From NCBI GenBank assembly GCA_002373975.1, contig DFKZ01000056.1, forward strand, positions 92,112-156,111: a stretch of 64,000 nucleotides of DNA, written 5' to 3'. The position numbers and the translations under genes were made by a program. How positions within the stretch are numbered: position 1 is the stretch's first letter; each line of letters opens with the position of its first letter. Origin of the DNA: Lachnospiraceae bacterium UBA3632. GTDB lineage: Bacteria > Bacillota > Clostridia > Lachnospirales > Lachnospiraceae. The notes beneath the pieces were generated by a model. The model made no database searches and was not told the DNA's origin. It was given only the letters and a program-made list of their open reading frames with translations. Of this stretch, positions 1 through 8,440 are shown one piece after another.

Positions 1-420
1 TTTGACAGCCTTGCAGAGCTGAGAGTTGAGAGCTTTGAGGTAGAGCATGACGATCAGAATGCCCTTTGGCACAGACTCGGGCTTGCCGGTACAGAAGAGG
101 AAGCTATGCCGGATACCGGAGACGGGGATAATGCAGAGGATGCAGAGGATACCGATGATACAAACGATGGTACCGATGCCGAGATAAATGATGTGGATGA
201 CCTTAGTGAAGAACAGGTCAAGGAGCTTATCGGCGATGAGCTTTACAACGAGATAGAGTCACTTCCCGAGGTTGATGACAGCGATGTGGATATGTTCACC
301 GAGATTGCTTTTACTCTGGAATGTGTGTACATGCCATCCTTCGACGACACCGTCACCGGGACGGAATCGGAATCAACACAGAACACAGACACTCAGACAG
401 AGTCGGCGGATGATCTATAA
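1..420 (+). CDS. C-terminal part of a probable PilN-like pilus assembly protein (partial at 5' end)
   Basis: The reading frame is open from the first base of the window and ends at a TAA at 418-420, so only about 139 C-terminal residues are visible. The visible part is strongly acidic and low in complexity (runs of Asp, Glu and Thr), with a short ordered stretch near the end (TEIAFTLECVYMPSF). I cannot identify a domain from this alone. The call rests on context: the next gene, 15 bp downstream, looks like PilO, and PilN normally precedes PilO in type IV pilus operons. The internal ATG at 106 is not taken as the start because the frame continues upstream with similar composition. Confidence 0.5.
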   Translation, partial: FDSLAELRVESFEVEHDDQNALWHRLGLAGTEEEAMPDTGDGDNAEDAEDTDDTNDGTDAEINDVDDLSEEQVKELIGDELYNEIESLPEVDDSDVDMFTEIAFTLECVYMPSFDDTVTGTESESTQNTDTQTESADDL

Positions 421-435
421 GGGGAGGGAAGAACA

Positions 436-1206
436 ATGAAAATGAATGATAAGCATGTATTCGCATTACTTCTTGTGCTTGCGGTAGGTCTTTTCCTCGT
501 GGTGTATTTCGTTCCGTTAAAGAACACAAACGATGAGATTTCTTCCATGGAGTCGAACAATGCTTCACTCAGAAAGGAAATATCGGAGCTGCAGGTATAC
601 CACGACAATAAGGCCCAGTACGAGTCCGATACCGAAACTCTCAAAAAAGAGGTCGTGGATATTGTTTCAAAGTATCCCAGCATGTACAAGGAGGAGGATT
701 ATCTTCTCGAGGGCATAGCAATGAGAGATGCCGGGGATACGCTTCAGTACACATCCATAAATATAGCGGATCCCGAGTCACTTGCGCTTATTACCGAGGA
801 AACTGTAAAGAGTGCGGAGATCGAAGGCTATGATCAGAAGATCGAGTATCTGTATCAGAAGGTCGATTATAGCATGGAGCTTAACTACAGTTCCCTTAAG
901 GAGGTTATCGAGGAGGCTTTCTCATCCAATTACAAGCTTAATGTGGACAGCATCACCTTCACAAGGGAAAAGGATGAAAACATCCTGAAGGGTGTTGTTT
1001 CGCTTGGTTTCTATTATGTGGATGGCAACGGAAGAGAGTATGAGGAGCCTGTTATAGAGGAGTACACATCAGGTACCGATAATATCTTCGTCGGAGGCTA
1101 CGGGTCGGATCTTTATCAGAAGATCGAAAAGGCAATAAGGGATGCGTTTATAGATGCGATATCAAACCCCGGAGCGGGAGATGAAGATCAGGCCGAAGGC
1201 GAGTAA
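436..1206 (+). CDS. PilO-like inner-membrane pilus assembly protein
   Basis: A 256-residue bitopic membrane protein. A short cytoplasmic N-terminus is followed by one membrane segment (about residues 8-27), a coiled coil (about 30-75, rich in Glu, Lys and Leu heptads) and a mixed alpha/beta extracytoplasmic domain. This is the layout of PilO, which pairs with PilN to link the cytoplasmic PilM ring to the pilus machine. The start has a good ribosome site (GGGGAGGG at 420-427). It sits 15 bp after the partial acidic gene and 20 bp before the first prepilin gene, so all appear to be one operon. Sequence identity to PilO is too low to judge by eye, so the call is based on topology and context. 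Confidence 0.6.
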   Translation: MKMNDKHVFALLLVLAVGLFLVVYFVPLKNTNDEISSMESNNASLRKEISELQVYHDNKAQYESDTETLKKEVVDIVSKYPSMYKEEDYLLEGIAMRDAGDTLQYTSINIADPESLALITEETVKSAEIEGYDQKIEYLYQKVDYSMELNYSSLKEVIEEAFSSNYKLNVDSITFTREKDENILKGVVSLGFYYVDGNGREYEEPVIEEYTSGTDNIFVGGYGSDLYQKIEKAIRDAFIDAISNPGAGDEDQAEGE

Positions 1207-1226
1207 ACAGCGCATTTGGGAAGCTT

Positions 1227-2504
1227 ATGAAAAGGAAACGTTTGTGTGGAAAATTTCATATTGACAACAAGGGTATGTCCCTTGTTGAGATGATCGTTGC
1301 GATAGCCATATTATCGGTTGCCGTTGCCCCGCTTCTTTATACCTTTGTTTACACCACTAATTTTAATGCAAAGGCTAAGATCAAACAGCGTGCTACGAAT
1401 GCGGCAATGTCCGTGATGGAGACCTTCAAGTCATATGAGATGGAAAAGTCTCATGAGCTTTTCACGACTGCAGGTGCGGGCTTTCTTGGTTACAGCTCCG
1501 GAGCTGTGTATAATTTCGTTGCCGACCCGGTGGAATCCGCAATTGATCCGGACACACATGCGGGGACCTATACTATTTCAAATATGTCCTTCAGCACAGA
1601 CGGAACGGATACTCATAAGTACGATGTCGAGATTGTTGCAAAGAACGGAAGGGACGAGACCGTAACCAATACGCCGCTCTACGATCCCCATCAGGATGTG
1701 GTATTTTCCGAAAAGCCGGCAAAGAAGTTCGACCCCTATTATATCGTGGATGAGGTGATAGGACCGGGCTCCGGTATAGATTCTGCAAAGATAAGCCATG
1801 TCGAGATACTGAGGAATATATATATAACCGTTCAGCCGGGCGGGGTTAAGGTGGAGTACAGGTTTGAGGGAAGCTATACCTATGACGGAACTGATACCGC
1901 ATTTGTGTACGATTCATCCTCAGATGCCGATCTGTCCCAGGTTATTACGGTTTCTCCCTTTGAGGACGGAGACGAAGAGGTTGTATCGGGTGAGAGAACC
2001 GCGGGCGAAACGCTTCCCCTCAGAGATGTGTATTTTTATTATTATCCGGCATACAAGGACGCATTTACTCCCGAGGGTGAGTCATACATAGTTAATATCA
2101 CAGAGGATAATATGTACCTCGCCAATTCTCATGCCGAGACAAATCTGTATATTATCAAGCAGAAGAATAACGGAAAGTCTTATGCGCACCTTAAGAACTC
2201 CGATACGAATTATAAGCTTCATATGCACTACACGCCGGAGCTTTCGGCAAATCTGAATGTATATGACGTTGTAAACAAAAACCTTGCGGATGAATCGGCA
2301 GGCCCTACACTTTTTGGCGCTGTCACCGACGGAGTATCTCACAGCGGAAGCATGAGGCTGCTACATGGACTTGACGATCCGTCTGTTACCGCGGATGTAT
2401 CGCAGCTGTACATGAATCTGACGATAACCGTTAAGGAAAACATGGATGCTGCCAGAGATCCCGGAAAGGTTCTTGCTGTTATCAAAGGAACTGTTTTGGA
2501 GTAG
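1227..2504 (+). CDS. Type IV prepilin-like protein (PilV/minor pilin type)
   Basis: A 425-residue protein with a class III (prepilin) signal near residues 15-40. The processing site is KG|MSLVEM with Glu at +5, followed by a hydrophobic helix (IVAIAILSVAVAPLLYTFVY). Prepilin peptidase would cut after Gly and methylate the new N-terminus. The remaining 380 residues are a large Asp/Thr/Tyr-rich beta-type extracellular domain, much longer than a typical 150-residue pilin, which suggests a minor or tip pilin. It follows the PilO-like gene and is 9 bp before the next prepilin-like gene. The ATG at 1227 has a GGGAAGC ribosome site. The substrate or adhesion target is unknown. Confidence 0.7.
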   Translation: MKRKRLCGKFHIDNKGMSLVEMIVAIAILSVAVAPLLYTFVYTTNFNAKAKIKQRATNAAMSVMETFKSYEMEKSHELFTTAGAGFLGYSSGAVYNFVADPVESAIDPDTHAGTYTISNMSFSTDGTDTHKYDVEIVAKNGRDETVTNTPLYDPHQDVVFSEKPAKKFDPYYIVDEVIGPGSGIDSAKISHVEILRNIYITVQPGGVKVEYRFEGSYTYDGTDTAFVYDSSSDADLSQVITVSPFEDGDEEVVSGERTAGETLPLRDVYFYYYPAYKDAFTPEGESYIVNITEDNMYLANSHAETNLYIIKQKNNGKSYAHLKNSDTNYKLHMHYTPELSANLNVYDVVNKNLADESAGPTLFGAVTDGVSHSGSMRLLHGLDDPSVTADVSQLYMNLTITVKENMDAARDPGKVLAVIKGTVLE

Positions 2505-2513
2505 ACCGGTCAG

Positions 2514-3311
2514 ATGATTAAAAAGCTTTTGATGAAGAAAAAAGTTAATAAAAACGGGAATGCCGGATCAACACTTGTTACTGTTGTTGTGGTCGTTGCG
2601 TTTCTGAGCATTCTTGCCACCATAATGCTTTATGTGTCAGGTCAGAACTATAAAACAAAGCTTATTGACCAGAGGACCAAGGCAAGCTTTTATGAAGCCG
2701 AAGAGGTTATAGAGCTTCTTAAAACAAGGCTTGTGGTGGAGGTAGCTGCTGCTTCCGAACCTGCTTTTTCAAGGACATCAATGGATTATATCCAGAGTAA
2801 TGATGAAAATATCCGTTCCGATATTTATTTTGTACACTTTAGGACCGAGATGGAAAATCACTGGAAGAAAATCTGGGACGCGGACGGAGACGGCTCCATA
2901 GAGGCAGCAAGCGGGATATCGCATTTATTTCCCGGAGCAACTGATATAACAGTAGACGGAAGCACTGTAACCTTTAAGATAAATATAAGCGGTGACGCAG
3001 GCGATGAACTGGAGTGTGTACTCCATAATTTCAAGTTTGACGGGTGCATGGAAATCCCGTCGCAGATCTATGGTGTGAGTGACGGAAGCGTTCCGGGGGC
3101 ACCGGCAACGCCTGATCCGGATAATGTGTCGAGATATTATGTACGGGACATAGAACTTACCGCAACTGATGAAGACGGCTATACCTCCGTGATCAATACT
3201 TCGTTTGAGATCACACCGCCCATGCTTAATTGGGGAGATACAGTCAAGAATCAGGATGATGAGCTTGATTATTCCGATTGTGTAAAGTATTACTTATGGA
3301 GCAAGGAGTAA
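2514..3311 (+). CDS. PilX/GspK-like minor pilin lacking Glu at +5
   Basis: A 265-residue protein with a basic leader (KKLLMKKKVNKNGNAG) followed by a hydrophobic helix. The likely cleavage site is AG|STLVTVVVVVAFL. The +5 residue is Thr, not the Glu found in the neighbouring pilins. In known systems the GspK/PilX-type minor pilin at the tip of the initiation complex is the one that lacks Glu5, so this is a candidate for that role. The helix runs into a long amphipathic segment (residues 45-80), typical of pilin N-terminal helices. The last codons lie in the first unit of a 29-bp tandem repeat, which continues into the next intergenic region. Confidence 0.6.
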   Translation: MIKKLLMKKKVNKNGNAGSTLVTVVVVVAFLSILATIMLYVSGQNYKTKLIDQRTKASFYEAEEVIELLKTRLVVEVAAASEPAFSRTSMDYIQSNDENIRSDIYFVHFRTEMENHWKKIWDADGDGSIEAASGISHLFPGATDITVDGSTVTFKINISGDAGDELECVLHNFKFDGCMEIPSQIYGVSDGSVPGAPATPDPDNVSRYYVRDIELTATDEDGYTSVINTSFEITPPMLNWGDTVKNQDDELDYSDCVKYYLWSKE

Positions 3312-3398
3312 TAAAGTATTACATACGGAGCAGGGAGCGGTAAAGTATTACTTATCGAGCAGGGAGCGGTAAAGTATTACTTACTGGGCAGGGAGCAG
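3283..3398 (+). repeat. 29-bp tandem repeat, four units
   Basis: Four consecutive units start at 3283, 3312, 3341 and 3370, each beginning TAAAGTATTAC and ending in a purine-rich GGAGCAGGGAGCG-type stretch. The first unit encodes the last residues and stop codon of the upstream minor pilin gene; the other three fill the gap before the next pilin gene. The period is not a multiple of three, and the repeated purine tracts resemble ribosome sites, so unit number would alter the length and possibly the translation signals of the spacer. Confidence 0.85.
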
Positions 3399-3408
3399 TT
3401 ATATTCTT

Positions 3409-3936
3409 ATGAAAAGGCGATTGAGTGCTTTTACAAAAGAAAATAGTGGAATAAGCCTCGTGGAGCTTATAGTGGTAGTGGCGATAATCACTGTGCTTAC
3501 CGCAGCCATATCGCTGGGTGTGAGCACCTTTACTTCCAAGCATGCCACACAATGTGCCAAGAACATGCAGATCTCACTTAACAGGGCGAGACTGGGCTCC
3601 ATGGGAAAAAAGAGTGCCTATATCGCGTTTTTCCAGACCGCTGACGGTGTGTTTATGGTAGAGCGCTATGATAATGCCGCCTATGACACTGACGGAAACC
3701 GTGTTGATTTGCCGGCAGATGTTCCCGATGCGATCAGGATCGGAAAAGCGGGGCTTACCGTCACGATCAACGGGACGGATCTTATGAGCGGTGCGCAGTA
3801 TATTGAATTTAACAGAAGTGACGGGTCTCTTAAGAGCCCTGCTTCTCTGGAGATAGTTGTTGAAAAGGGTACGCTTAAAAAGTGCACTCTGAAGGTTGAA
3901 CCGCTTACCGGAAAGGTTTTGTTTTCGCAAGGCTGA
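3409..3936 (+). CDS. Type IV pilin/pseudopilin (GspH/FimT-like)
   Basis: A 175-residue protein with a textbook class III signal. The leader ends in NSG, followed by ISLVELIVVVAIITVLTAAI with Glu at +5. A C-terminal beta-rich domain of about 130 residues follows. This length fits a structural or minor pseudopilin of the GspH/FimT kind. The ribosome site lies in or next to the last unit of the 29-bp repeat (GGGCAGGGAG, ending about 10 bp before the ATG). It is 22 bp upstream of the giant pilin-type gene. Whether it builds a DNA-uptake pseudopilus or an adhesive pilus cannot be decided from this window because the ATPase and platform genes are not visible. Confidence 0.7.
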   Translation: MKRRLSAFTKENSGISLVELIVVVAIITVLTAAISLGVSTFTSKHATQCAKNMQISLNRARLGSMGKKSAYIAFFQTADGVFMVERYDNAAYDTDGNRVDLPADVPDAIRIGKAGLTVTINGTDLMSGAQYIEFNRSDGSLKSPASLEIVVEKGTLKKCTLKVEPLTGKVLFSQG

Positions 3937-3958
3937 CTGATTATGGAGGCTTGGTTGT

Positions 3959-6900
3959 ATGAAGATGATCAGGAGTTTTATTAAAGACCATAAGGGCTTA
4001 TCACTTGTAGAGCTTATCGTCACTGTGGCGATAATGGCTCTTGTTTCTGCCGGAATCGCCACTGCAGTGGTATCCGCCACCAGAAACTACAGCAGAGGTA
4101 ATTCGGAGGTTGATCTTCAGCAGGAAGTGCAGGTGATCACCAATATCCTTAATAATATCGTTATAGACTCCATTGACGCCTCCAACCCTTCCGACACATC
4201 TATACTTAATATAACCGCAAGCAACGGTGATTATTATGTCATTAAATGTGACGGATCAAGTCTTTCTTACACCAAGACATCGGTTTCCGGCGGCACATCC
4301 GGCACGGAAACGCTTTCAACATATGTAACTTCATTTTCGGCAGATGCCTCCAAGTATAATACCGACAGGACTGTTGTGTTTAATCTCGGTTTCCTGACCA
4401 CTCAGAACCAGCGGGAGATGAAGACTACCTTTACCGCTACATCAAGAAACGCCGAGACCAAAGACACAGCCATTCAGAAGTTCTATTCCGCAACTATAAT
4501 TGCGGAGACGCTTGCTGTTGTTGAGCCAAACCAGACAATCGAGATACCGTTCGATGTTCTGGTATCCGGCGACGCAGATACGACCATATCTTATGTATGT
4601 TCCGCTATTTCTTCGGATTCCACTATATCGGTAGATACCGATTTTTCCAATGAGGATAAAAAGATAGTGTTCCACGCCGGACCGGGCGAGGCACATGAGA
4701 AGATAACAGTCACACTGAGAGCAGTCGGTAATAAGGATGGAGCGGAAGTGTATAATTCCACTCTTGATATTTTTATAATGGTGAGACGCGTTAACAGACC
4801 TTTTGAATTAGAGGGGAAAGCTGTTAATCCTTATAATTCCACCGGCGCCGGAGCCCAGCACCAGTTAAAGATAAAATATGATTCCAATGCCAGCTTTTTT
4901 AACCCGGACAGATATTTTGCACTGTCTACAGATGCGGATTATGTATCCCCCTATAATATAAAATATGTCGTTGAATCCACTGTTGGATATAACGCCGGCA
5001 ATGTGGTGTTTTCTTCAGATGAAGGCAGCGGCACGGGTGAGCTTATAGCTGATGTTGATGATACCGTAACGGTTACACTTAACAGTGCCATGAGACGCGG
5101 TAACAAGATTATTATAAGGGCATATGCATGTCACGCAGGGTATGTTGATGGTACAGCCGATAATAAGACAGGCATAAGCTATGATCTTATATATGGTGAA
5201 TATGTTATCGAGGTAGGTCTTTTCCCTTCTTCAAGCGGATTTAAACGAGGTCAAAAGGAAGGCGAACCTGCCAAGATGACCATTGATGATCTTAAGCTGG
5301 ATACGGTTTTGGAGAATTATCTTCAGTCGTATTATCTGCCGGAATTAAGATCAAAATATTCCACCAATAGTGGGGTTTTAAACTATTTGAGTGATGGTAA
5401 TAGCATTAATGCCATCAGAACCGCATTTAAGAACGGAAATACTCATACAGCGGTATTCTATTCCATAGGATCAACGGAGATTCCTGATGACCCTATGAAG
5501 GGAAGTAATTATTATAAACTTGATTCGGATGGATTTTACTGGTCGCAATACAGATTATTGAGCGACGGTATAGATTCTCCGAGTATAAGCTTTGATGAGG
5601 CTAAATCGAAAAGGCTTGAACCTGATAAAGAGTACAGGTTGGAGTATATATGTGTTTTGTATGTTGATGAAGGATCCGGTGTAAGTATTAAGGCAGATGA
5701 TTTTACTTTGGATTCCATTTCATCGAAAAAGATACTTTGGCCCAAGTATGATAAGCTTTCAGAGCTTGGTTTTAATGCTGCAGGCTTTACCTTTGATGAT
5801 GATGCCGAGGCGGCTACGGAAGAATACAGTACTTATGGGGTAATTTATCCCATAGCACCTGCCGAGGTTATCTTCAATATAAATATAGACGGTGAGGAGC
5901 AGAGATCCGGTAATATCGGATCGTTAAATTATCCTGTTTATATCGGCGATAAAAATGTATCATTTAACTATGATCAAGCCGATTGGACAGGACTGCAGTA
6001 TCAGGAGTATCAGAACAATATCGGAGCAGATCTTGAAGTTTATCTTGGAGACAAATGGACAATCGTGCAGAGATTAAGCCACCTTAATACTTCGGATATG
6101 CCCAGCGGATACGACTGTAATCTGGCATGGTTAAAATTTAATATCACCAATACTGCTTATGAGGTATGGGGGACTAACATACAACAGACTGTGGATTATA
6201 ATCCCAATCTGACTTTCAGGCTGAATACAAACATCTCTATGTATTTGAATTACATAAAGGACGGAGATGGTATATTCAGCAAAACGATCTATACCGACAC
6301 AGCACTTAAAACGCATATTTATTCCAATAATTCAGGATGTATATATTTTAAGAAGTACGGTTCTGCCACACTTATTGCTTTAGACGCAAATGGTGGTTCG
6401 GTTACACCGGATTCCTTTAGTGTTGTTCTTGGAAAGACCATACCCAATTTGCCGGTGGCGACAAGAGACGGTTATGTATTTAGCGGATGGTACACGTCAA
6501 AGAGTGGCGGAAAGAGGATAACAGCCGGAAGATCAAGCACATCTCTGGGGGACAACAGAACGTTATATGCTCATTGGGTAAAGGAAGGGGAGAGAGAGGT
6601 ATATCTTGATGCCCAGGGTGGAACGGTTTCGCCTACATCAGTTGTTCTTAAGAAAAATCAGAACATTTCCGGATTGCCCGATCCCACTCTTAGCGGCCGG
6701 AAGTTTAATGGCTGGTATACTTCGGGCGGAACAAAGATCAGCAACAATGATGCATTCAGCAAACTGGGCGATGAAGATATACTGTATGCTCGCTGGAAAT
6801 ACGTTGTAACCCTTAATGCGAATGGAGGAAGTGCATCAGTAGCTGAACTTCTTTTAGACAAAGCAGATTCTCAGCTCCAGGGACTTCCGAATTCAGCTAC

Positions 6901-7531
6901 GAAGACGGGAGAAACTTTCCTTGGCTGGTTTACATCCCAGACAGGCGGAACCCGTGTGTATAATTATAATACATATTCTTCGCTGGGAGGGAAGACTACG
7001 CTGTATGCGCACTGGAGACCAAATTCTATTACGCTTGATCCGAATGGGGGACAAGTAGGACAGAATTCTGTATCTTTTGGTGATGATGGAAAAGTAAACA
7101 GTTTACCGACACCAACAAGGGATGGATATGGGTTTACAGGCTGGTATACTTCCCAATCCGGTGGAAGTCGGATTGACTCTGGAGCTTCATGGGATGATTT
7201 CGGAGGTGCTACTACATTATATGCTCATTGGACTGCTCCTAAATACAGTACGAATGTAACTTATGTAGGTCAAGGTACTCAGTATGAATACTGGCCTGAG
7301 CAAAAATTTGGAAAGAAATACACGATTGAATTTGTCAATACAGGAGAAATGGATGTTCAGAGATTCTCGTTCACAGTAAGTGCTGACGCTGAGTTTATGG
7401 ATCTAAGTAATGCCAATCCTGTAACAACAACGGGAACGACATGGACTGTGAAGACTTACAATCCTGTGGCACCTAATGGAAGTGTTACTATTACAATCAA
7501 TATAAAACAAGGATCTATAGAAGGGAAATAA
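3959..7531 (+). CDS. Giant pilin-type adhesin with four InlB-type B repeats
   Basis: A 1190-residue protein. Residues 1-45 form a prepilin signal (KG|LSLVELIVTVAIMALVSAG, Glu at +5). Residues about 45-170 resemble a PilW-type minor pilin N-terminal region. Residues about 170-800 are a large Ser/Thr/Asp-rich beta region of unknown fold. Residues about 803-1095 contain four B repeats of about 70 residues, each with the pattern LDANGG...GYVFSGWYT...LYAHW, as in Listeria internalin B and related surface proteins (Listeria-Bacteroides repeat family). A final 95-residue beta domain closes the protein. The combination suggests a pilus-tip adhesin. It is the last gene of the pilin operon and is followed by the first copy of the hairpin family. 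Its middle part is more AT-rich than the genes before it. Confidence 0.75.
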   Translation: MKMIRSFIKDHKGLSLVELIVTVAIMALVSAGIATAVVSATRNYSRGNSEVDLQQEVQVITNILNNIVIDSIDASNPSDTSILNITASNGDYYVIKCDGSSLSYTKTSVSGGTSGTETLSTYVTSFSADASKYNTDRTVVFNLGFLTTQNQREMKTTFTATSRNAETKDTAIQKFYSATIIAETLAVVEPNQTIEIPFDVLVSGDADTTISYVCSAISSDSTISVDTDFSNEDKKIVFHAGPGEAHEKITVTLRAVGNKDGAEVYNSTLDIFIMVRRVNRPFELEGKAVNPYNSTGAGAQHQLKIKYDSNASFFNPDRYFALSTDADYVSPYNIKYVVESTVGYNAGNVVFSSDEGSGTGELIADVDDTVTVTLNSAMRRGNKIIIRAYACHAGYVDGTADNKTGISYDLIYGEYVIEVGLFPSSSGFKRGQKEGEPAKMTIDDLKLDTVLENYLQSYYLPELRSKYSTNSGVLNYLSDGNSINAIRTAFKNGNTHTAVFYSIGSTEIPDDPMKGSNYYKLDSDGFYWSQYRLLSDGIDSPSISFDEAKSKRLEPDKEYRLEYICVLYVDEGSGVSIKADDFTLDSISSKKILWPKYDKLSELGFNAAGFTFDDDAEAATEEYSTYGVIYPIAPAEVIFNINIDGEEQRSGNIGSLNYPVYIGDKNVSFNYDQADWTGLQYQEYQNNIGADLEVYLGDKWTIVQRLSHLNTSDMPSGYDCNLAWLKFNITNTAYEVWGTNIQQTVDYNPNLTFRLNTNISMYLNYIKDGDGIFSKTIYTDTALKTHIYSNNSGCIYFKKYGSATLIALDANGGSVTPDSFSVVLGKTIPNLPVATRDGYVFSGWYTSKSGGKRITAGRSSTSLGDNRTLYAHWVKEGEREVYLDAQGGTVSPTSVVLKKNQNISGLPDPTLSGRKFNGWYTSGGTKISNNDAFSKLGDEDILYARWKYVVTLNANGGSASVAELLLDKADSQLQGLPNSATKTGETFLGWFTSQTGGTRVYNYNTYSSLGGKTTLYAHWRPNSITLDPNGGQVGQNSVSFGDDGKVNSLPTPTRDGYGFTGWYTSQSGGSRIDSGASWDDFGGATTLYAHWTAPKYSTNVTYVGQGTQYEYWPEQKFGKKYTIEFVNTGEMDVQRFSFTVSADAEFMDLSNANPVTTTGTTWTVKTYNPVAPNGSVTITINIKQGSIEGK

Positions 7532-7547
7532 GTAGTAATTAAACGAT

Positions 7548-7575
7548 ACAAAGCAGGGAGCAATCCCTGCTTTGT
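7548..7575 (+). repeat. Hairpin repeat copy 1 (GCAA loop), possible terminator
   Basis: A perfect 12-bp stem (7548-7559 with 7564-7575) closed by the tetraloop GCAA, a GNRA-type loop. It lies 17 bp after the stop of the giant pilin gene. Only three T residues are at the 3' side, so it is not a classical terminator. Nearly the same stem (AAAGCAGGG) recurs at 8414 and 10859. Confidence 0.75.
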
Positions 7576-7750
7576 GACTTATAAGAGACAATATGTTTGA
7601 CGAGGTGTTTTGAGGAAAATCTGAAAAAAGGACATAAACGGACAAAAAAGTACACTTTATGTATCAAATGCGACAGCGGGCGGACAAGATTTGTGGTAAC
7701 GTTAATATGTAACAGCATTTATTTATATAATGTTTTATACCAATGCATGA

Positions 7751-7779
7751 TTGACATGTACACACGATACGGGTATAAT
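7751..7779 (+). promoter_or_regulatory. Consensus sigma-A promoter abutting higB
   Basis: A perfect -35 (TTGACA, 7751-7756), a 17-bp spacer and a perfect -10 (TATAAT, 7774-7779). The higB ATG begins at the very next base (7780). A transcript started at the usual distance would begin around 7786, inside the annotated reading frame. Confidence 0.75.
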
Positions 7780-8067
7780 ATGAACAGGATTAGATCTTTC
7801 AAAGATAAAGAGACCGAAAGAGTATATAACCAATTGTTTTCCAAGAGAATTTATCTGAGCATTCAACGCACTGCATTACGAAAACTCATAATGATCGATA
7901 ACTCTGAGACTTTAGAGGATTTAAGAAATCCTCCTTCAAATCATTTGGAGAAATTGCAGGGTGATAGAGAAGGCTGGTACAGTGTTAGGATAAATGACCA
8001 ATATCGAATATGCTTTATATTTGAAAAAGGTTTTTTCTATGATGTAGAGATAGTAGATTATCATTGA
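7780..8067 (+). CDS. higB: HigB/RelE-family toxin
   Basis: A 95-residue protein closely resembling HigB ribosome-dependent mRNA interferases. Visible motifs are RSFKDKETERV at the N-terminus, LEDLRNPPSNHLEKLQGD in the middle and WYSVRINDQYRICF near the C-terminus, the RelE-fold core that holds the basic catalytic residues. The toxin-first order (higB then higA) is typical for this family. The frame is open upstream to 7597, but that extension has no family likeness and contains the promoter, so ATG 7780 is chosen. No ribosome site can be placed before it on a transcript from the consensus promoter, so the true start may be slightly downstream or transcription may start further upstream. The gene is more AT-rich than the surrounding genome. 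Confidence 0.88.
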   Translation: MNRIRSFKDKETERVYNQLFSKRIYLSIQRTALRKLIMIDNSETLEDLRNPPSNHLEKLQGDREGWYSVRINDQYRICFIFEKGFFYDVEIVDYH

Positions 8068-8084
8068 TATTTGAAGAGGTGTAT

Positions 8085-8390
8085 ATGGGAAAACTAATAC
8101 CTACAACGAAAATGAGCGAAATCCTTCGTGAAGAGTTTATGGAACCATATGGCTTATCGGCGTATAAATTAGCACAGGAAATACATGTTCCAACTTCAAG
8201 AATACAAGATATTCTACATGACCGAAGGAAGATGACTGCAGATACGTCGCTTCGCCTTGCAAAGTTTTTTGGCGTATCGGATCAGTATTTTTTGAACATT
8301 CAGAATGATATAGATATAAGGGAGCAGAGAATTAAGCTGGCTAAAGAAATTGAGGCTATAAAACCACATCAAACAGCATGCATTTCATGA
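8085..8390 (+). CDS. higA: HigA-family antitoxin (XRE-type helix-turn-helix)
   Basis: A 101-residue protein that should bind and neutralise HigB and repress the shared promoter. It begins with the family signature KLIPTTKMSEILREEF. An XRE-type helix-turn-helix follows (about residues 25-70: SAYKLAQEIHVPTSRIQDIL, TSLRLAKFFGVSDQYFLNIQ). The start at 8085 is supported by the ribosome site GAAGAGGT at 8073-8080. The frame extends to 8064 but without family likeness. It lies 17 bp after higB. A copy of the hairpin repeat follows its stop. Confidence 0.9.
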   Translation: MGKLIPTTKMSEILREEFMEPYGLSAYKLAQEIHVPTSRIQDILHDRRKMTADTSLRLAKFFGVSDQYFLNIQNDIDIREQRIKLAKEIEAIKPHQTACIS

Positions 8391-8413
8391 GAATAAAAGT
8401 GAGATGAGTTGCA

Positions 8414-8440
8414 GCAAAGCAGGGTTTATCCCTGCTTTGT
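8414..8440 (+). repeat. Hairpin repeat copy 2
   Basis: A 10-bp perfect stem (CAAAGCAGGG at 8415-8424 with 8430-8439) plus one wobble pair, loop TTTAT. It sits 24 bp after the higA stop and overlaps the possible starts of the NERD gene. It shares the stem sequence of the copies at 7548 and 10859. Confidence 0.7.

Noticed and set aside
3574..4080. 168-residue minus-strand frame across two pilin genes
   Set aside because: Antisense to two genes with clear prepilin motifs; no ribosome site or likeness.
7597..7779. Upstream extension of the HigB frame
   Set aside because: It contains the consensus promoter and has no likeness to HigB proteins, which begin close to the RSFKDKE motif.
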